DNA of 64,000 bases. It comes from Amphirosellinia nigrospora. Taxonomy: Eukaryota > Ascomycota > Sordariomycetes > Xylariales > Xylariaceae. The notes beneath the pieces were generated by a model. The model was not told the DNA's origin. It made no database searches and saw only the letters and a list, made by a program, of their open reading frames with translations. The translations under genes and the position numbers were made by a program. Below, in pieces: positions 36,596-48,292 of the stretch. The stretch is taken from contig SCHM01000001.1 of NCBI GenBank assembly GCA_004123355.1, forward strand, positions 10,302,193 through 10,366,192. Reading direction: 5' to 3'. Each line of letters starts with the position of its first letter. Position 1 is the stretch's first letter.

Positions 36596-39351
36596 ATGTT
36601 GGGTTTTTATGTGCTCTGGCCTGTTTCGTCCTCGCTGCTTGTGCCGGGGTGCGTAACATGTTTACATCTCATACAAACCCACTATGATACCGAACTGATT
36701 TATACTGTACAGTCGATCCCTCTCACATATCGACTCACTTCAACAACAAAGCTTTCGGGACCTATCCGGGCGAAGCCTCCTTCGACGGCCTGGGGCAAGC
36801 CTTACCCCCGGCCACTCGCAGCTTACACGCCGACCTACACCTCCAGCAAATCAGGCATCGCGTACGCCTTCCCAGGGTACACAGGGCCAAAGGCACCAGA
36901 CAACGTGATCTGCGCAGGACAGAGGATCGATATCCTACATGATGTGTCCGAAAGATATTCTCCGTTCTCCTTTTTGTCTCCGGAGACGTAGAGTTCGCAA
37001 CGGCGACGGGAAACGTCACATTCCACTACGCGGATAACACCACCTCGAACTACGAGTTGCGCGCGCTGGACTGGTTCTCCTGGCTTACACTCAACAGAGG
37101 CGAACTCGTCTTTCCGTCTCGGTTCACGGAGACGGGCGTCAATTGGAATACAACCCATGTTTTTGAGCGTACCGCGCCCCTTGATCCTGACCGAAGGTTG
37201 ATCACTGTTACACTGCCTAATGCGGCGAAGGCGGGTGATGCACGTTGCATGTCTTTGCGGTGTCCCTTTGGGTGCGGATGAAGGGCGCGATGTAGAGATC
37301 CAACTGCACGGCCGACACAGAAGTGGTTCGACGCCGGGAGCAGATTGTCGAGGTCGTGGTTAATTAATGCTGGGCAGGACTGTGTTGCTGGATCGGGAGT
37401 CACGATTGAGATTGTTGGGGACGGATTTAAGACAACAAGGTTGGGAAATCTCAAGCGGCTTTGCCCCGGGGACCAGAAGGTTGTCAAGGTAGGGGTTAAG
37501 GGCGTTTCAGATGAGGCAGCAGACGTTGAGATCGTTGTTGATGGTGACGTTGGTGGGCAAGTAACTAGATTCTCAAATGTCAAGGTTGGCTTGACGGATT
37601 GGACTCCCGACCTGGACAATCTTGCTCGCCATGAGGCGCCCGACTGGTTTGATGATAGCAAGTTTGGTATCTTCATTCGTAAGCAATTCTCGGAACCATT
37701 TCCTTCTTGTTTTGGCAACTTTTAGAACTCCAAGGTTTCTTTTTATGACAGGAGTGTCCAGAAGTCTAAAAATCTCACGAATCAGCCCCGACTAGCAATA
37801 ACTGACTCCGAGTATTGTAGATTGGGGGGTATATGCTGTAACGGGATGGGGGAACTCGACACCGCATGAGAGTTATGCCGAGTGGTTCTGGTAAGTCCAA
37901 GTATTTGCTATTGCCCATTCAATCGAAATACATGATGTGTGATCTGACGGAACGGTGATGAGAAGGTGGTATTCTACACACCACCCACAAGCAGACCCCT
38001 CGGACTTCTACGACTACCGACTGCGCACATACGGCCCAGAATGGGCCTACGATGACACGTTTCCGTACTTTACGGCATCCAAATTCGACCCAAAAGCATG
38101 GGTTGATCTGTTCGCAGATGCAGGGGCGCAGTATTTTGTCCTCACAGTGTGTATAAAACCCTCCAGTGCCTAATCCCCTGCCTCCGTGTCTCGTATGATG
38201 AAGCAAGTTCTGCCATACAAGGTTTAGAGATCTCAACTAACATATTTCTATGTACGTAGTCAAAACATCATGACGGGTTCGCCCTATTCGACACTGGCAA
38301 GACGAGTAACCGGTCATCGCTTGCATACGGTCCTAAACGGGATCTTCTGCGAGAACTCTTCAACGCCGCCGCCACGTACCAGCCGCAGCTTCGGCGAGGA
38401 ACCTATTTTTCGCTCCCAGAGTGGTATAACCCTGACTTTGGCCCATACGGTTTTGACCAGTTGCCAGCCGACACCGTACCGGGCACGAACTCCTGGCCCG
38501 GTGTGCAGGCGCGCAACCCCTACACGGGCGCCATCGAGCCGTACACGGGCCACGTCCCCGTAGACGACTTTATCACCGACGTGATGTTGCCGCAGATGAA
38601 GATCCTAGCAAACGACTACGAAACCGACATCATGTGGTGTGATATAGGCGCCGCCAACGCGACGGCCGTGTTTGCGGCGGAGTGGTGGACCAACACGCGC
38701 GCGGCGGATAGACAGGTGGCGATCAACTCACGTTGTGGCATTGCGCAGGCCGCCGACTTTGACACGCCCGAGTATGCGACCTTCGCCTCGGCGCAGACGC
38801 GCAAGTGGGAGAGCAACATGGGCATGGACCCCTACAGCTACGGATACAATGCCGCGACGCCCGACGAGGCATACATGAACGCCAGCACGCTCGTGCTCAC
38901 GCTCGTTGACGTCGTGGCGAAGAATGGGAATCTGCTCCTTGATATCGGGCCCCGTGCCGATGGTACGATTGTCCAGGCTGAGGTAGATAGTCTGCGCGAG
39001 GCGGGACGATGGATTCGGTCTCACGGCGAGGCCATTTTCAATACGACGTACTGGTTTGTACAGAGCGAGGTTCTTGGGGAAGGGCTTGACGCGCGCTTTA
39101 CGCAGACGAATGACGCGTTTTATATTTTATTTTTGGAAAAGCCTGTCCCGGTCAACGGAGCTGTCAGAGTACCAGCGCCGTTACCAATCCTAGCAGGCGA
39201 CGAGGTAAGTTTGCTAGCTATTGATGACGGTCATGACTTAGCATGGAATGTAGGTGGTAACGGGGATCAGAAAGTGTTGAATATCGAGGTCGAGGATGAG
39301 CTGTTGGATGCAGACAAGTTTTGCTGGGTATTCAAGATTAAATACGCTTGA
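36596..39351 (+). CDS. alpha-L-fucosidase, GH29, secreted
   Basis: Releases L-fucose from plant or glycoprotein glycans outside the cell. The N-terminus is a signal peptide if one T is removed from the run after MLGF, giving CALACFVLAACAG. The N-terminal fungal domain has SSKSGIAYAFPGYTGPKAPD, ELRALDWFSWLTLNRGELVF and RLCPGDQKVVKVGVKG. The GH29 barrel has LARHEAPDWFDDSKFGIFIH, WGVYAVTGWGN, TASKFDPKAWVDLFADAGAQ, KHHDGFALFDTG, the nucleophile Asp in TDIMWCDIGAAN, and NGNLLLDIGPRADG. The end is CWVFKIKYA. Introns: 36652-36713 region, 37679-37820 (introner-like), and two short ones near 37891-37965 and 38148-38259. Frame breaks lie near 36610, 36740, 36810, 36950, 37250 and 37365. From 37365 on, the barrel is continuous. 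Confidence 0.92.
37679..37820 (+). repeat. introner-like intron copy 4 (in alpha-L-fucosidase)
   Basis: A 142-bp intron starting GTAAGCAATTCTCGGAACC and ending in AACTGACTCCGAGTATTGTAG. It splits the conserved His codon (C|AT) of the FIHWG active-site block, phase 1. It aligns with the copies at 3373-3480, 8919-9065 and 6016-6170. Confidence 0.88.
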
Positions 39352-39596
39352 AATCAATCGAGACCTATATAATAAGATATGAAAAAACAAAACACAAGAC
39401 TACCAGAATGCGGGTATCAACTGCTTGTCTTGAAACGTTTCGAGAATCTGCTTGGAAAGACAAATGCCACCATGCCCTGTGCTCCAAGTCTAATATGCAA
39501 GTGATTACATCGTCACTCCCCTGACCAAGCCCCGTGGAATATCGGGTGGGCTACGCCCATTCCTATACTGCCACAGCCGACTAAGATGTTTGACTC

Positions 39597-41199
39597 TCAC
39601 GGTCCCATCAATAAGTCCTCATCATCACTATGGATGCTTCCACGAAGGCTCCCATGTAGACTCCCGTAAAAGCTCCCGTGCACTGCTACCTGTGATGGGA
39701 TTGCGCTGTCTGGATCCCCTGCAAGTTCAATCATAGCCCAGCTGTTGTCGAAGCCTTCACGCACATCCTCTTTCTCGGTGCCCTTTTTAGCGATCTCAAC
39801 GATACTCTCCATGAAGTCGTTGTGGTCTGCACAACCCATGAGCTCCCCTTCGTCATTTCGAGACAGCGGAAACATTCCATTCAGGTAGTGCTGGGAGAAT
39901 TGATGGCCGCCTCGGGTAGACACGCGACTAAACACTCGGCCGATGAAGCGGGGCATTTCTGGCGATGCCCGCTCGTTGGTGACGAAGTGCAGCAAGCCCC
40001 AAAGTGCCACGAAATCAGTTGTGTGAGCGTAATGTTCGACGTGCCCTATAGCCCTATCATTAGCAGCAACCGTATATGTCCGTCGTAGCGGCGTTCTCGT
40101 GCCGTTGATGGCAGTAGTCAGAGGTTGTGGATGATCGATATTCCTAGAAGATAAATCCGAGGTGTTTGACCATCGCCTTTGCAGTGACGAGACCCTTATC
40201 TCGGTGGGCGAATCGGTGATGGGGACGCCAGCGACACCCTCAGGCACCTCTGTCCTGACGTTGGGGTGCTTTTGCTCTTCCTCCTGAGACTGCACATGCG
40301 GTGGGGGTTATTAAAGTGGTTAGCTGCATTGCCGAAGGTATAAACTTCGAGTTTTGCTAGCAAGTCTTGCGGCAGTTCCTGTAAAAGCCAGTCCAGGACG
40401 AGGCCTCCTTCGATACCACCCTGAGAGTGAAGAATAAATACAACTTTGGAGTACTGCGGATTGTAGAGCGTCTCTTTGAGGACCTTATAAGCCATGCGCA
40501 CATCGCCCGTTGCATAGCCAAAATTTCGCTGAATGAGGCATTCTAACACGTCAAAAATAATGCCTGTAGTGCGATTGTGTATGCCAAGCACGGGCCGCTT
40601 AAAAGTGAGGGCCAAACGATTGATGTTGCTCTTCAGCCAAGCCTCGCTGGTGCATTCATGTCAGCTTACAGCGCGGCTATGGTAGTGTAACCTGGAGAGT
40701 CGAAAATATCAACATACCCTACGGCTACACCATTCAAGAATATCCATCGCTCATGTTGATGTTCCAGCACAGCCGGAGCATATTTTGGATCTGACTCATA
40801 AGTCGTAGTCTTTCCGTTCAAGCTGAGGCAGAGTAGCCAGTTGAGGAAGAGGAATATGCTAAGTGCAGCTATAAATAGATACACAGGAAGTAGAAAGGCT
40901 ATAGGCAAGGTGATGAGGAACAATAGCTGTAGGATGAAGAGAACAATGTGTATGCAAATACACCAAACGTTATCGGCAGTATAAGATAACTCGTCGAAGT
41001 GGCCGCCATCGCAGGGCCGCACAGGCCAAACTATCCAAGGAAGTGCCCATGCGAATGTGAAAAAGTACTTGATATCGTAGGCCACGAGCTTCCACGGCAG
41101 ATCGGTGTAGCTGTAGTTGATAACAGACTTGCCGCCGACTTGAGAGCCGAAGAACTTGGTATGGTCACCAGCATCTTTGCGAGTATTGCTGCCACCCAT
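39597..41199 (-). CDS. membrane-associated serine hydrolase (alpha/beta-hydrolase, lipase-like)
   Basis: A fungal alpha/beta-hydrolase-like protein. The N-terminal half has KLVAYDIKYFFTFAWALPWI and two hydrophobic stretches, IHIVLFILQLLFLITLPIAF and LPVYLFIAALSIFLFLNWLL, so it is probably membrane-anchored. An intron at 40647-40717 leads to the hydrolase part: PVLGIHNRTTGIIFD, then the nucleophile elbow KVVFILHSQGGIEGGLVLDW (Ser in HSQGG) and LEVYTFGNAANHF. The candidate catalytic His is in GHVEHYAHTTDF. The C-tail has an unusual Gly-Ser/Leu-His repeat (HGSFYGSLHGSLRGSIHS). A one-base shift is needed at the C run near 40300. An in-frame ATG further upstream (41310 region) is less likely than MGGSNTRKDAG. 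Confidence 0.75.
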
Positions 41200-41858
41200 A
41201 TCGCTAGGATGGCCAGCGGCCACTTCATGGGTGAATATAAGGAGATGAAAGAGACAACGCGAAGACAGCAGACATGATGATACCCTGTGATGGTATAAAT
41301 ACTCAGGCATTTTCTACAATGGTGTGGCGCCGATCTTGGTGCGTCTTGGCATTACTAGGACTTATATGTGAGCCTACATACTACGGGAACTAAAATTAAG
41401 TACTAAGGTATGAAAAAGCCTTGATATCTTGTTGGATGAAATGCGTTCAGCTGACCAGCATCATTGGGGCATTTAAGAGGCACTCATGTGCAACAACACG
41501 GAAGCACGGCACCAGGTAGCGCTATTTCAAGAGCCTGGGCAGGACTTTGGGGGTGTGCTGGCAATGCGCCACTATAGGACCTACTAGCGGCTGTGGCACA
41601 GCAGTAACCAATGCCCCTCCTACCTACCGCGCCTCTAGTACAGAAGAGGCAGTACCGAGGTATGGGCCTTAGTCGATGATGTAGTGCGACAGCGCTGTAT
41701 GCGTACATCTTTTAGATAAGCTGCCCAACGACAACAACACAACGCCCACTCGCGCCGTCAATAGCATTGTATAATTCCCTTTCTGTTACAGCCGCTCAGG
41801 AATTTCCGAAACTATCACCGATTCAACTTGCTTGCGCCAGGGTCCACCATTATTGAGT
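41200..41858. other. divergent intergenic region
   Basis: 659 bp between the hydrolase and the amidotransferase-like gene; no gene seen. Confidence 0.45.
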
Positions 41859-42881
41859 ATGGAGGAACCACAGATCATCAATCCTGGGACAACGACTGTG
41901 AGACCCAAAGTCATCTTCATCATGGCCGACTATGGCCACGATCCCACAGGTGCGCGCACATTCATCTATCCACTGCAGGCTAAGAAGCACATACTTACTG
42001 GTAGTTTGGACTATAGAAACCGCTGTTCCCTGGGACGCATTCAAGACGGCCGACTACGACATCAGTTTTGCGACGGAGAGTGGGAAAGTTCCCCGATGCG
42101 ACAAAAAGATGCTCGAGGGTGTTACCCAGAAGCTGCTCGGCGCAACGAAGGAGGTCGTCTCAAAATACAAGAAGATGCAGCGAAGCAACGAGATGCTCCA
42201 TCCTCTCTCGTGGACCGCACCCGATTTCTCCCTCGACCCCTTCGACCTCGTCGTCCTGCCCGGTGGACACGAGAAGGGCGTTCGACAGGTCATTGAATCG
42301 TCCGTCGTCCACAACCTCATGCTCGACTACTTCCCCAAGACCAAGAAACCCAGCCGGAAGGTTGTCGCTGCGGTGTGCCATGGTGTCATGGTTCTGTCCG
42401 AGTCTAAAGATGCGAATGGCCGCAGCTAATACACGATTGTGTGACCACTGCACTACCTACACGATTTGAGCAGACCGCCTACTGGGGCACACGAGCTTTC
42501 CTAGGCGACTATTACAAGACTTTCGGTCACGGCAGTGAGAATGTGCAAGAATCGGTAAGATGACACGACCGCAATGTGTATTGCTATTTGATTTATGGCA
42601 GCGGCCGGTTCTGACAATGTTCTTTATGCTAGGTGACCAAAGCTCTTGCCAGCCCGGACCAATTCAAGTCAACCTGAATCCTGGCCCGTAAGTATTCGCC
42701 CCATTTCATAGTAATTTTAGCACAACTTGATGGGGTAAGATTGCTCATTATGCCCAATAGTTTCGTGGTAGAGGACGAGAATTACAACTATATCAGTGCT
42801 CGGTACCCCGCCGACGCAGAGCTCTTTGCTGAAGAGATCATCAAGCTTTTTGAGAGTTTCAACCAGCTTGTATGGTCTTAG
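41859..42881 (+). CDS. class I glutamine-amidotransferase-like (DJ-1/PfpI) protein
   Basis: DJ-1/PfpI superfamily; members act as glyoxalases, deglycases or chaperones, and the exact activity here is unknown. The order is KVIFIMADYGHDP; WDAFKTADYDISFATESGK; FDLVVLPGGHEKGVRQV; the nucleophile elbow VAAVCHGVMVLSES with the catalytic Cys; FEQTAYWGTRAFLGDYYKTF; and FVVEDENYNYISARYP. Introns lie at 41950-42016, 42555-42632 and about 42689-42760. Frame shifts are needed near 42427 (after GRS) and 42672. Length near 255 residues fits. The gene is convergent with the dehalogenase, with 128 bp between stops. Confidence 0.85.
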
Positions 42882-43009
42882 GGAAAGCTTAATTAGAAGG
42901 GCTTGGAAAATCGGCGTGGGACCTACGATGTTACGAAAATCACGGACATGTTATGAAGATACCAGTCGTTTCATTATTCGCCTGCCTACCCACATATCAT
43001 AGGAGGCAA

Positions 43010-43786
43010 CTAATAATTCAAGATTGACTTGATTGCTTTATCGACACCGGTAGCAATCAATGAAGGCTTGTGCGTTTCATCCAGCCGGTCAATCCAACCC
43101 TTGCCTGACCGATCAATGAAGGCAACTTGTAAACCGGCCGCTTTGGCACCAACAATGTCGAAGGGGTTCGCGCTCACAACCCAAACATCTGCCTCGTTTC
43201 CTTTCTTGCTAGCTTGATCTACTAGGTGCGCGTATGTTCTGGGATCTGGCTTAAAACATCTTAAGCTGTCAACTGTAACAAGAGACCGAAACATATCCAC
43301 ATGCGGTCCTAGTTCGGGCGAAGTCCGGATAGAGTTGCCCACCATCTCGTCCGTGCCATTTGAGAATACATACGCATCGACACTTCCGCTATTTTCTTGC
43401 AGTAGTTTCATTGCGGCCGGGATCTCGGGAAAGACATGCAGTGCGTCATATGCACGCATCAGCGTCTTGGCATCGTCGGCTATGAGCGTCAAGCCGTGCT
43501 CGGCAACTGCATGTGCAAGTGCGCCACGGGTAACTTCGCTAAATGTCTTGTATTGTCCTGTAACTCGATCAGACCTAGTTATTGTTTGAAGTCATGTGCC
43601 AGGGCAAGTCCAACCCATGCTATTAATCCGCCAGGTATACTCAAGCTGATACCGGCGCCATACTGCAGCCAAGGACTGAGCTTTGTCCTCTCCGTATACT
43701 TTAGCTAGGTCATCGGCTATTGACTCGGTGGACAGCAACGTTCCGTAGAGGTCGAAGGCGACAACAACCTTCTTCAAAGATGCCAT
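43010..43786 (-). CDS. haloacid dehalogenase type II (HAD superfamily hydrolase)
   Basis: HAD-fold hydrolase related to L-2-haloacid dehalogenases; the true substrate is unknown. The nucleophile Asp is in VVVAFDLYGTLLS. Motif II is AYVFSNGTDEMV, motif III/IV Lys/Asp residues are in LRCFKPDPRTYAHL, and the Asn-rich acid motif is WVVSANPFDIVGAKAAGL. One intron of about 60 bp, near 43551-43607, joins INSMG to QYKTFSEVTRGAL in phase. No frame break is needed. Length near 238 residues fits the family. Confidence 0.88.
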
Positions 43787-44419
43787 GATAACTAGGTACT
43801 TTAGCGCTGTAGTGGCTGAGTTGACCCGCTCGGTAGGGTGACTCAGTCGGAGAAACGAAGCGAGAAGTCGCACATGGAATTACAGACCATTTAGAGAGTG
43901 AGCATAGTTATATATGTGGTACAAAAGACGGACTACTGCTGCCCTCGTGGAGTCATGCTTACAGATCATATGTACCATTTGTACCATTTTAGGACGTCGA
44001 TACAACCTTTCAACAGCCTTCGAGTTATAATAGTAACCTCTACCCTGCGTCGTTACAACAAGCTATCACCGTGGGACCCTTGTTCCCGGGATTGCGGGAT
44101 TGCGGGGTAGCTGCATGGTACCCTTCCTGGAAAAGCGGGTCACTTTATTGCCAACCGCGGGGATCGCCAGCAAATATAACGACCTCACGTCTTGCAATAT
44201 TCATAGAGACTTTCGCAAGTAAAAGGCCTGGATTTTAAACAAAAGCATTTAATTTTATAGTAAGTCTTGATGAGATTCTTTTAGTGAGATTTTAAACTAA
44301 CCTCATATCTTCCTATTCTAGAGTCAAATGAAACTTGTTAGTTTAGAGTTGGGATATCAAATACCTAAGTCACGTGTACACTTACACCCAATCTTCAACC
44401 AAACACCTAAACGTTCACA
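43787..44419. promoter_or_regulatory. divergent promoter region, dehalogenase / HNH protein
   Basis: 633 bp between two divergent starts. No strong motif recognised. Confidence 0.35.
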
Positions 44420-45295
44420 ATGTCAACGGTAATACCAGAAGATGAGCAAAGGAATTATGAGTTGTTTCGGGACTGCCTAGCTACTTCGCTTCTTGAAAAG
44501 ATCTCGGAACCGCAAACTAAACCGCGTCGTCGAATTAAGACCAAGTCAAAAAAGAAGGCAACTTCACCAGTATCTCATGATACCCTAATATCAAACGAGG
44601 AAAGGTATGATGAGAATGGTCCAAATTTTGACTTCCAAGATAAACCGGTGGGATTGCACACAAAGCCCGTGAAGGATGATAAGGACAAAAACACGATGCA
44701 AGACGATGATCTCGCCGACTTCACAGATTACATCGCCACCGAAACCTTCGCCTGTCTACCCCCTGAGCTCAAATCAATCGACTACCATGATTATATTACC
44801 TCACCAAGGCTCCAAAGCCAGTACACGCTACCACTAACCGGCGCAGACATGGGTACACACCTGCCCAACCTCGACCCAGGGATCTCGGATTCGCTGACAG
44901 CGTACGGGATCACGCGCGAAGAGAAGCAAGGCATCGAAGAATTTCTCGCGCCCGTGCTAACGGCCTTCCTACAAGCCCTGTCGACCCCGCCCCCGCCGCC
45001 TAGCTCCACGCGCGCCGACGCGTGCGAGATCTGTGGCCGTGGTTGGATTAATCTCACCTATCATCACCTTATCCCCCGCTTTGTACACGCGAAGGCCGTA
45101 AAGCGCGGCTGGCATCGTGAGGCGGATCTGCAGAATGTGGCGTGGCTCTGCGGTGCTTGTCATCGATTCGTACATCGCTTTGCAAACCATGAGGAGCTTG
45201 CGAGGAGATTTTATACTGTGGACTTGCTTCTGGAAGAGGAGGAGGTTAGGCGGTGGGCAGAGTGGGTTAGGCGGTTGAGGTGGAAGGCTAGGTAA
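44420..45295 (+). CDS. HNH-domain protein
   Basis: Single-exon gene of 291 residues with no frame break. The N-terminal ~95 residues are basic and low complexity (PRRRIKTKSKKK) and may include a nuclear localisation signal. FTDYIATETFACLPPELKSI begins a conserved helical region. The C-terminal domain is an HNH/zinc fold: Cys202 and Cys205 in CEICGRGW, the His pair His215-His216 in YHHLIPR, then Cys244, Cys247, His248 and His252 in CGACHRFVH. Fungal relatives are widespread and uncharacterised. The HNH fold predicts nucleic-acid binding or cleavage, but activity is inferred. Confidence 0.85.
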   Translation: MSTVIPEDEQRNYELFRDCLATSLLEKISEPQTKPRRRIKTKSKKKATSPVSHDTLISNEERYDENGPNFDFQDKPVGLHTKPVKDDKDKNTMQDDDLADFTDYIATETFACLPPELKSIDYHDYITSPRLQSQYTLPLTGADMGTHLPNLDPGISDSLTAYGITREEKQGIEEFLAPVLTAFLQALSTPPPPPSSTRADACEICGRGWINLTYHHLIPRFVHAKAVKRGWHREADLQNVAWLCGACHRFVHRFANHEELARRFYTVDLLLEEEEVRRWAEWVRRLRWKAR

Positions 45296-45978
45296 CGGAA
45301 GTTTCGGGATCACAGGTTAGAGTTAAAAGTCAGATCACGTAGAGAATATATTGGAAAGTACACAGCTTATGCACAGTCCTCCTATCGTCCACATTTTCTG
45401 ATCTTATTTCGGCATCACCACCCCATATCGGGTCCGTTCCCAGCACACCTAGTGTTCCGTCCAGTCCTGTCCCATTTTATCCATCTCTGTGTGCTGCCAA
45501 GATATCAGAGTTAGCATTCCGCTACTATTCTTTATTGACGACTCCTCCTCCTCTCAACACACGACCACGTGTAATCTATAGTTATTAGGGCCAACCCTCC
45601 CACTTAGCCCTGCTATCTAGCTCTATCCAGAGCGACAAAAAATGAAAAGAAAGAAAAAAACCAGTGGGTATCTTGCTTGCTCCGTCTCGCTATTATAAGC
45701 TCGTGAAGTCGTAATTCTCGTAAAATCATAGGCGTCAAATGGCCGAATCGACAACCGTATACATAGCGCTCTAGCTCTGTATTTATAGGTGAAGCGATGA
45801 ACAGGTAATTCCAACAAGTACTTCCAATGAGTACTTCAAAACTCCATTACGAGACTTCCAGCATGTCTTGCAAAATCCAACATGATTTCAAGTGCCCAAG
45901 CACTCATCTTCTTAGTCCCGACACGATGCTCCTGAATACGCAATAGACATTGATGTGTCTACCGCAGTTCGGAGGGCC
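45296..45978. other. intergenic between convergent genes
   Basis: Pyrimidine/purine-biased 3' flanks; no gene seen. Confidence 0.45.
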
Positions 45979-46827
45979 TTAGTTTTGGTACTGCTGCCTC
46001 TCTTTGAGCAAGCTATCGAGCGTAACCGCGAGCTCATCTCTTTCTGTCTGTAACTTGTTGTACTTTTCAAGGAGCTCCTCATACATAGAGGCTTGGTAAT
46101 CGACGGCTCGGAGCAGATCCCGAACGTCGTCGGGAATATGTCCGGGGGAAACAGCACGGGGTACGGGCACATCGCTATGGCGGAAAAATGGCTGCGATCG
46201 TCCACCGTACATCGTGTAGTCTGGTTCGTAGACGGGGCGTAGTTGAAAATCCTCGGGTAAGATATAATTTCCGGCCTGCGAGGCAACGCGAGGACCAGCT
46301 TGAGGATTGACTCGTAGATTTGCGTGAGGGGCTGCTACAGGTGCAAGCTGGGGAGTAACCTGGGCAATAGGCTGGGAATCTTCGTGAATAGACTGACGAG
46401 AAGCCTGATGGGGGTTTTGAGAGATATTTTGAGTAACAGTGTGATGCAAGGCTTGAGTTACAACTTGAGGCTCGTTTTCACGGGCGGCTCGATGGTTCTC
46501 GCGAAGGGTTTTCTGAGAGGCTACATCGTCGGCCGAGACGATCTTGTTATGGGCAACTCTCATATGTTTTGAAAGTCGCGAAAGCGCCGGTAGCCCTTCC
46601 TAGCCTCAATGCAGCCGTGTTCTTGGCACCAGAAGTGCTCCCCAGACTGATGCGCGGTTCTGGTGTGTCTGAGCAAGGCGTCACGGCGTGATAGGATCTT
46701 GCCGCATTTGTGGCAGGGAAACTCGCCCGATCTAGAGTTGTAGAGTATTAGTTTGCATCGGAGATCGCAGGATCTGTGGCAGTTAGCTGAGCTTACCTTG
46801 GTTGGTTCTGTGCCGCTTGGAAGCCAT
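45979..46827 (-). CDS. two-finger C2H2 protein with C-terminal coiled coil (paralogue A)
   Basis: Short first exon MASKRHRTNQ, then an intron of about 60 bp starting near 46796. Finger 1 is CHKCGKILSRRDALLRHTRTAH (C-x2-C, H-x4-H; 22 residues, read at 46660-46730). Finger 2 starts FWCQEHGCIEARKGYRRFRD and ends HMRVAH. A Gln/Ala/Pro-rich middle (THQ-type repeats) follows, then a C-terminal coiled coil with MYEELLEKYNKLQTERDELA. It is a paralogue of the gene at 48293-49328 in the same order and orientation. A one-base frame shift is needed at the A run before HMRVAH, and the exon 1/2 junction is one base out. Probably a DNA-binding regulator; targets unknown. Confidence 0.7.
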
Positions 46828-48292
46828 CGTGATGGGGGAAGACGTGAGGGAGTCCTGAGCGTGATCCTACATAAGCGTAAGTACTCCTACAAGTATTCAG
46901 GCATCATAGATAGGAGATACGAACTATAAAAAAATGCAGGCAATTGAGTACAGCGAGAGACACAGCAATCGAGCAAGCACTATAGAGTGCGTGGATGATG
47001 GATGGAGGTGACTTTTGATGATTCAGGACAGTTGGTGTTAGTCTGCGTGGTTTAGGGTAGTTGCAGAAGGGATGGTTTTGTTTTTGTAATGAAGGAAAAT
47101 ATTTTTATGATGTAGAGGAGAGAGATGAGTGGTGAAAATAAACGGTGCTCGAGATATAAGTAAGTGTAACTACTATCACCCAGGAGATATTATGGAGCTA
47201 GCAGAAGATTAGACCAGCCAGTTGCTTACCACTGGGGCACGGTGGGATAATCACACCGTACTTGACGTACGAGGAGTCCTTCCTTATCATGCCCTCTCGT
47301 GCACAGAGAAACCGTGCAGGTCGGGAACAGACAACCTCAATTATCGAACCTCGGCGACTTCTCCGTTTCTAGGGTGACTGGGAGTTAGGAGCCATATACA
47401 CACACGGAGGCCTAGAATTTGTATTTGCTAACATGCCAGAGAGTTGCACAATATGATCCCTTGGCCCTGGCCATGTTGCTTAGAATATCTACCTGATGGA
47501 AAGTGACGCTGTTCTACTATTACCAAAACGAAGAGACGAAACGAGGGTGATACCAATGAAAAGGGCATTTGAAAGCTTTAAAGCGAACAACGGCTAAAAT
47601 GCAAAGTGATTCTAGGATACCAGGAATAGAATAGTAGACCCTGAAGTTTTTGACAAGTCGGAAGTAAAACTTTGATGAGAGGTAGCGGTGTCATGGGCTT
47701 GACCCATTAATTTAGATATGGATGTTGGGTCACACGGATGATACACATGAAATCGTAGCATTTATGGACAACTGCCCCAGTCGCCCCATCTCACACATGC
47801 CATTTCAGCCATATTGAATAGCTCAAAGAGGGCAACCCGATCCTCTATCTATCGCTCAAGCGATGATAATCTCCGAATCTTCTTCGTCAATTAATAGCCA
47901 CGGGTCATCTCTGGGTCATAAGCTGTGCTTTTTGCATTGGTTCAACCTATGAACCATCCATGATATTCCCTCACAAGTCGACAAAACCCCGAAAAAGAAA
48001 AAAGAAAAAAAAATCAAAGGGTATATAGTCCACTGAAACTCCGTCATGATTTCGTGAGCTCGTCATTGTTGTTCCCATCTTAAGAGGTATTCGCAAAACC
48101 CTCCACGAAACAGGCCAATTCGCGTATAGCTCCTCTTGCCTATACAAAGCGAAACACATGTCGATTATCGGTATCCTCCGATGCAAAACTCTCGATAGCT
48201 CCCCCGAAGTTCGTGCTGTGGTTTGCTGTTCAGAATCCACGAACTCTTTCGCCAAGGCAGAATTCTCTTGTTGATATCCATATACAGCTGAT
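46828..48292. other. intergenic between tandem paralogues
   Basis: Promoter of paralogue A and 3' flank of paralogue B. Part of it (about 47540-47670) resembles 50020-50140 upstream of B, suggesting that the duplication included flanking DNA. No other gene is seen. Confidence 0.45.

Noticed and set aside
31887-45295. Secondary-metabolite gene cluster
   Set aside because: No polyketide synthase, peptide synthetase, terpene cyclase or pathway P450 is present; the enzymes belong to unrelated pathways.
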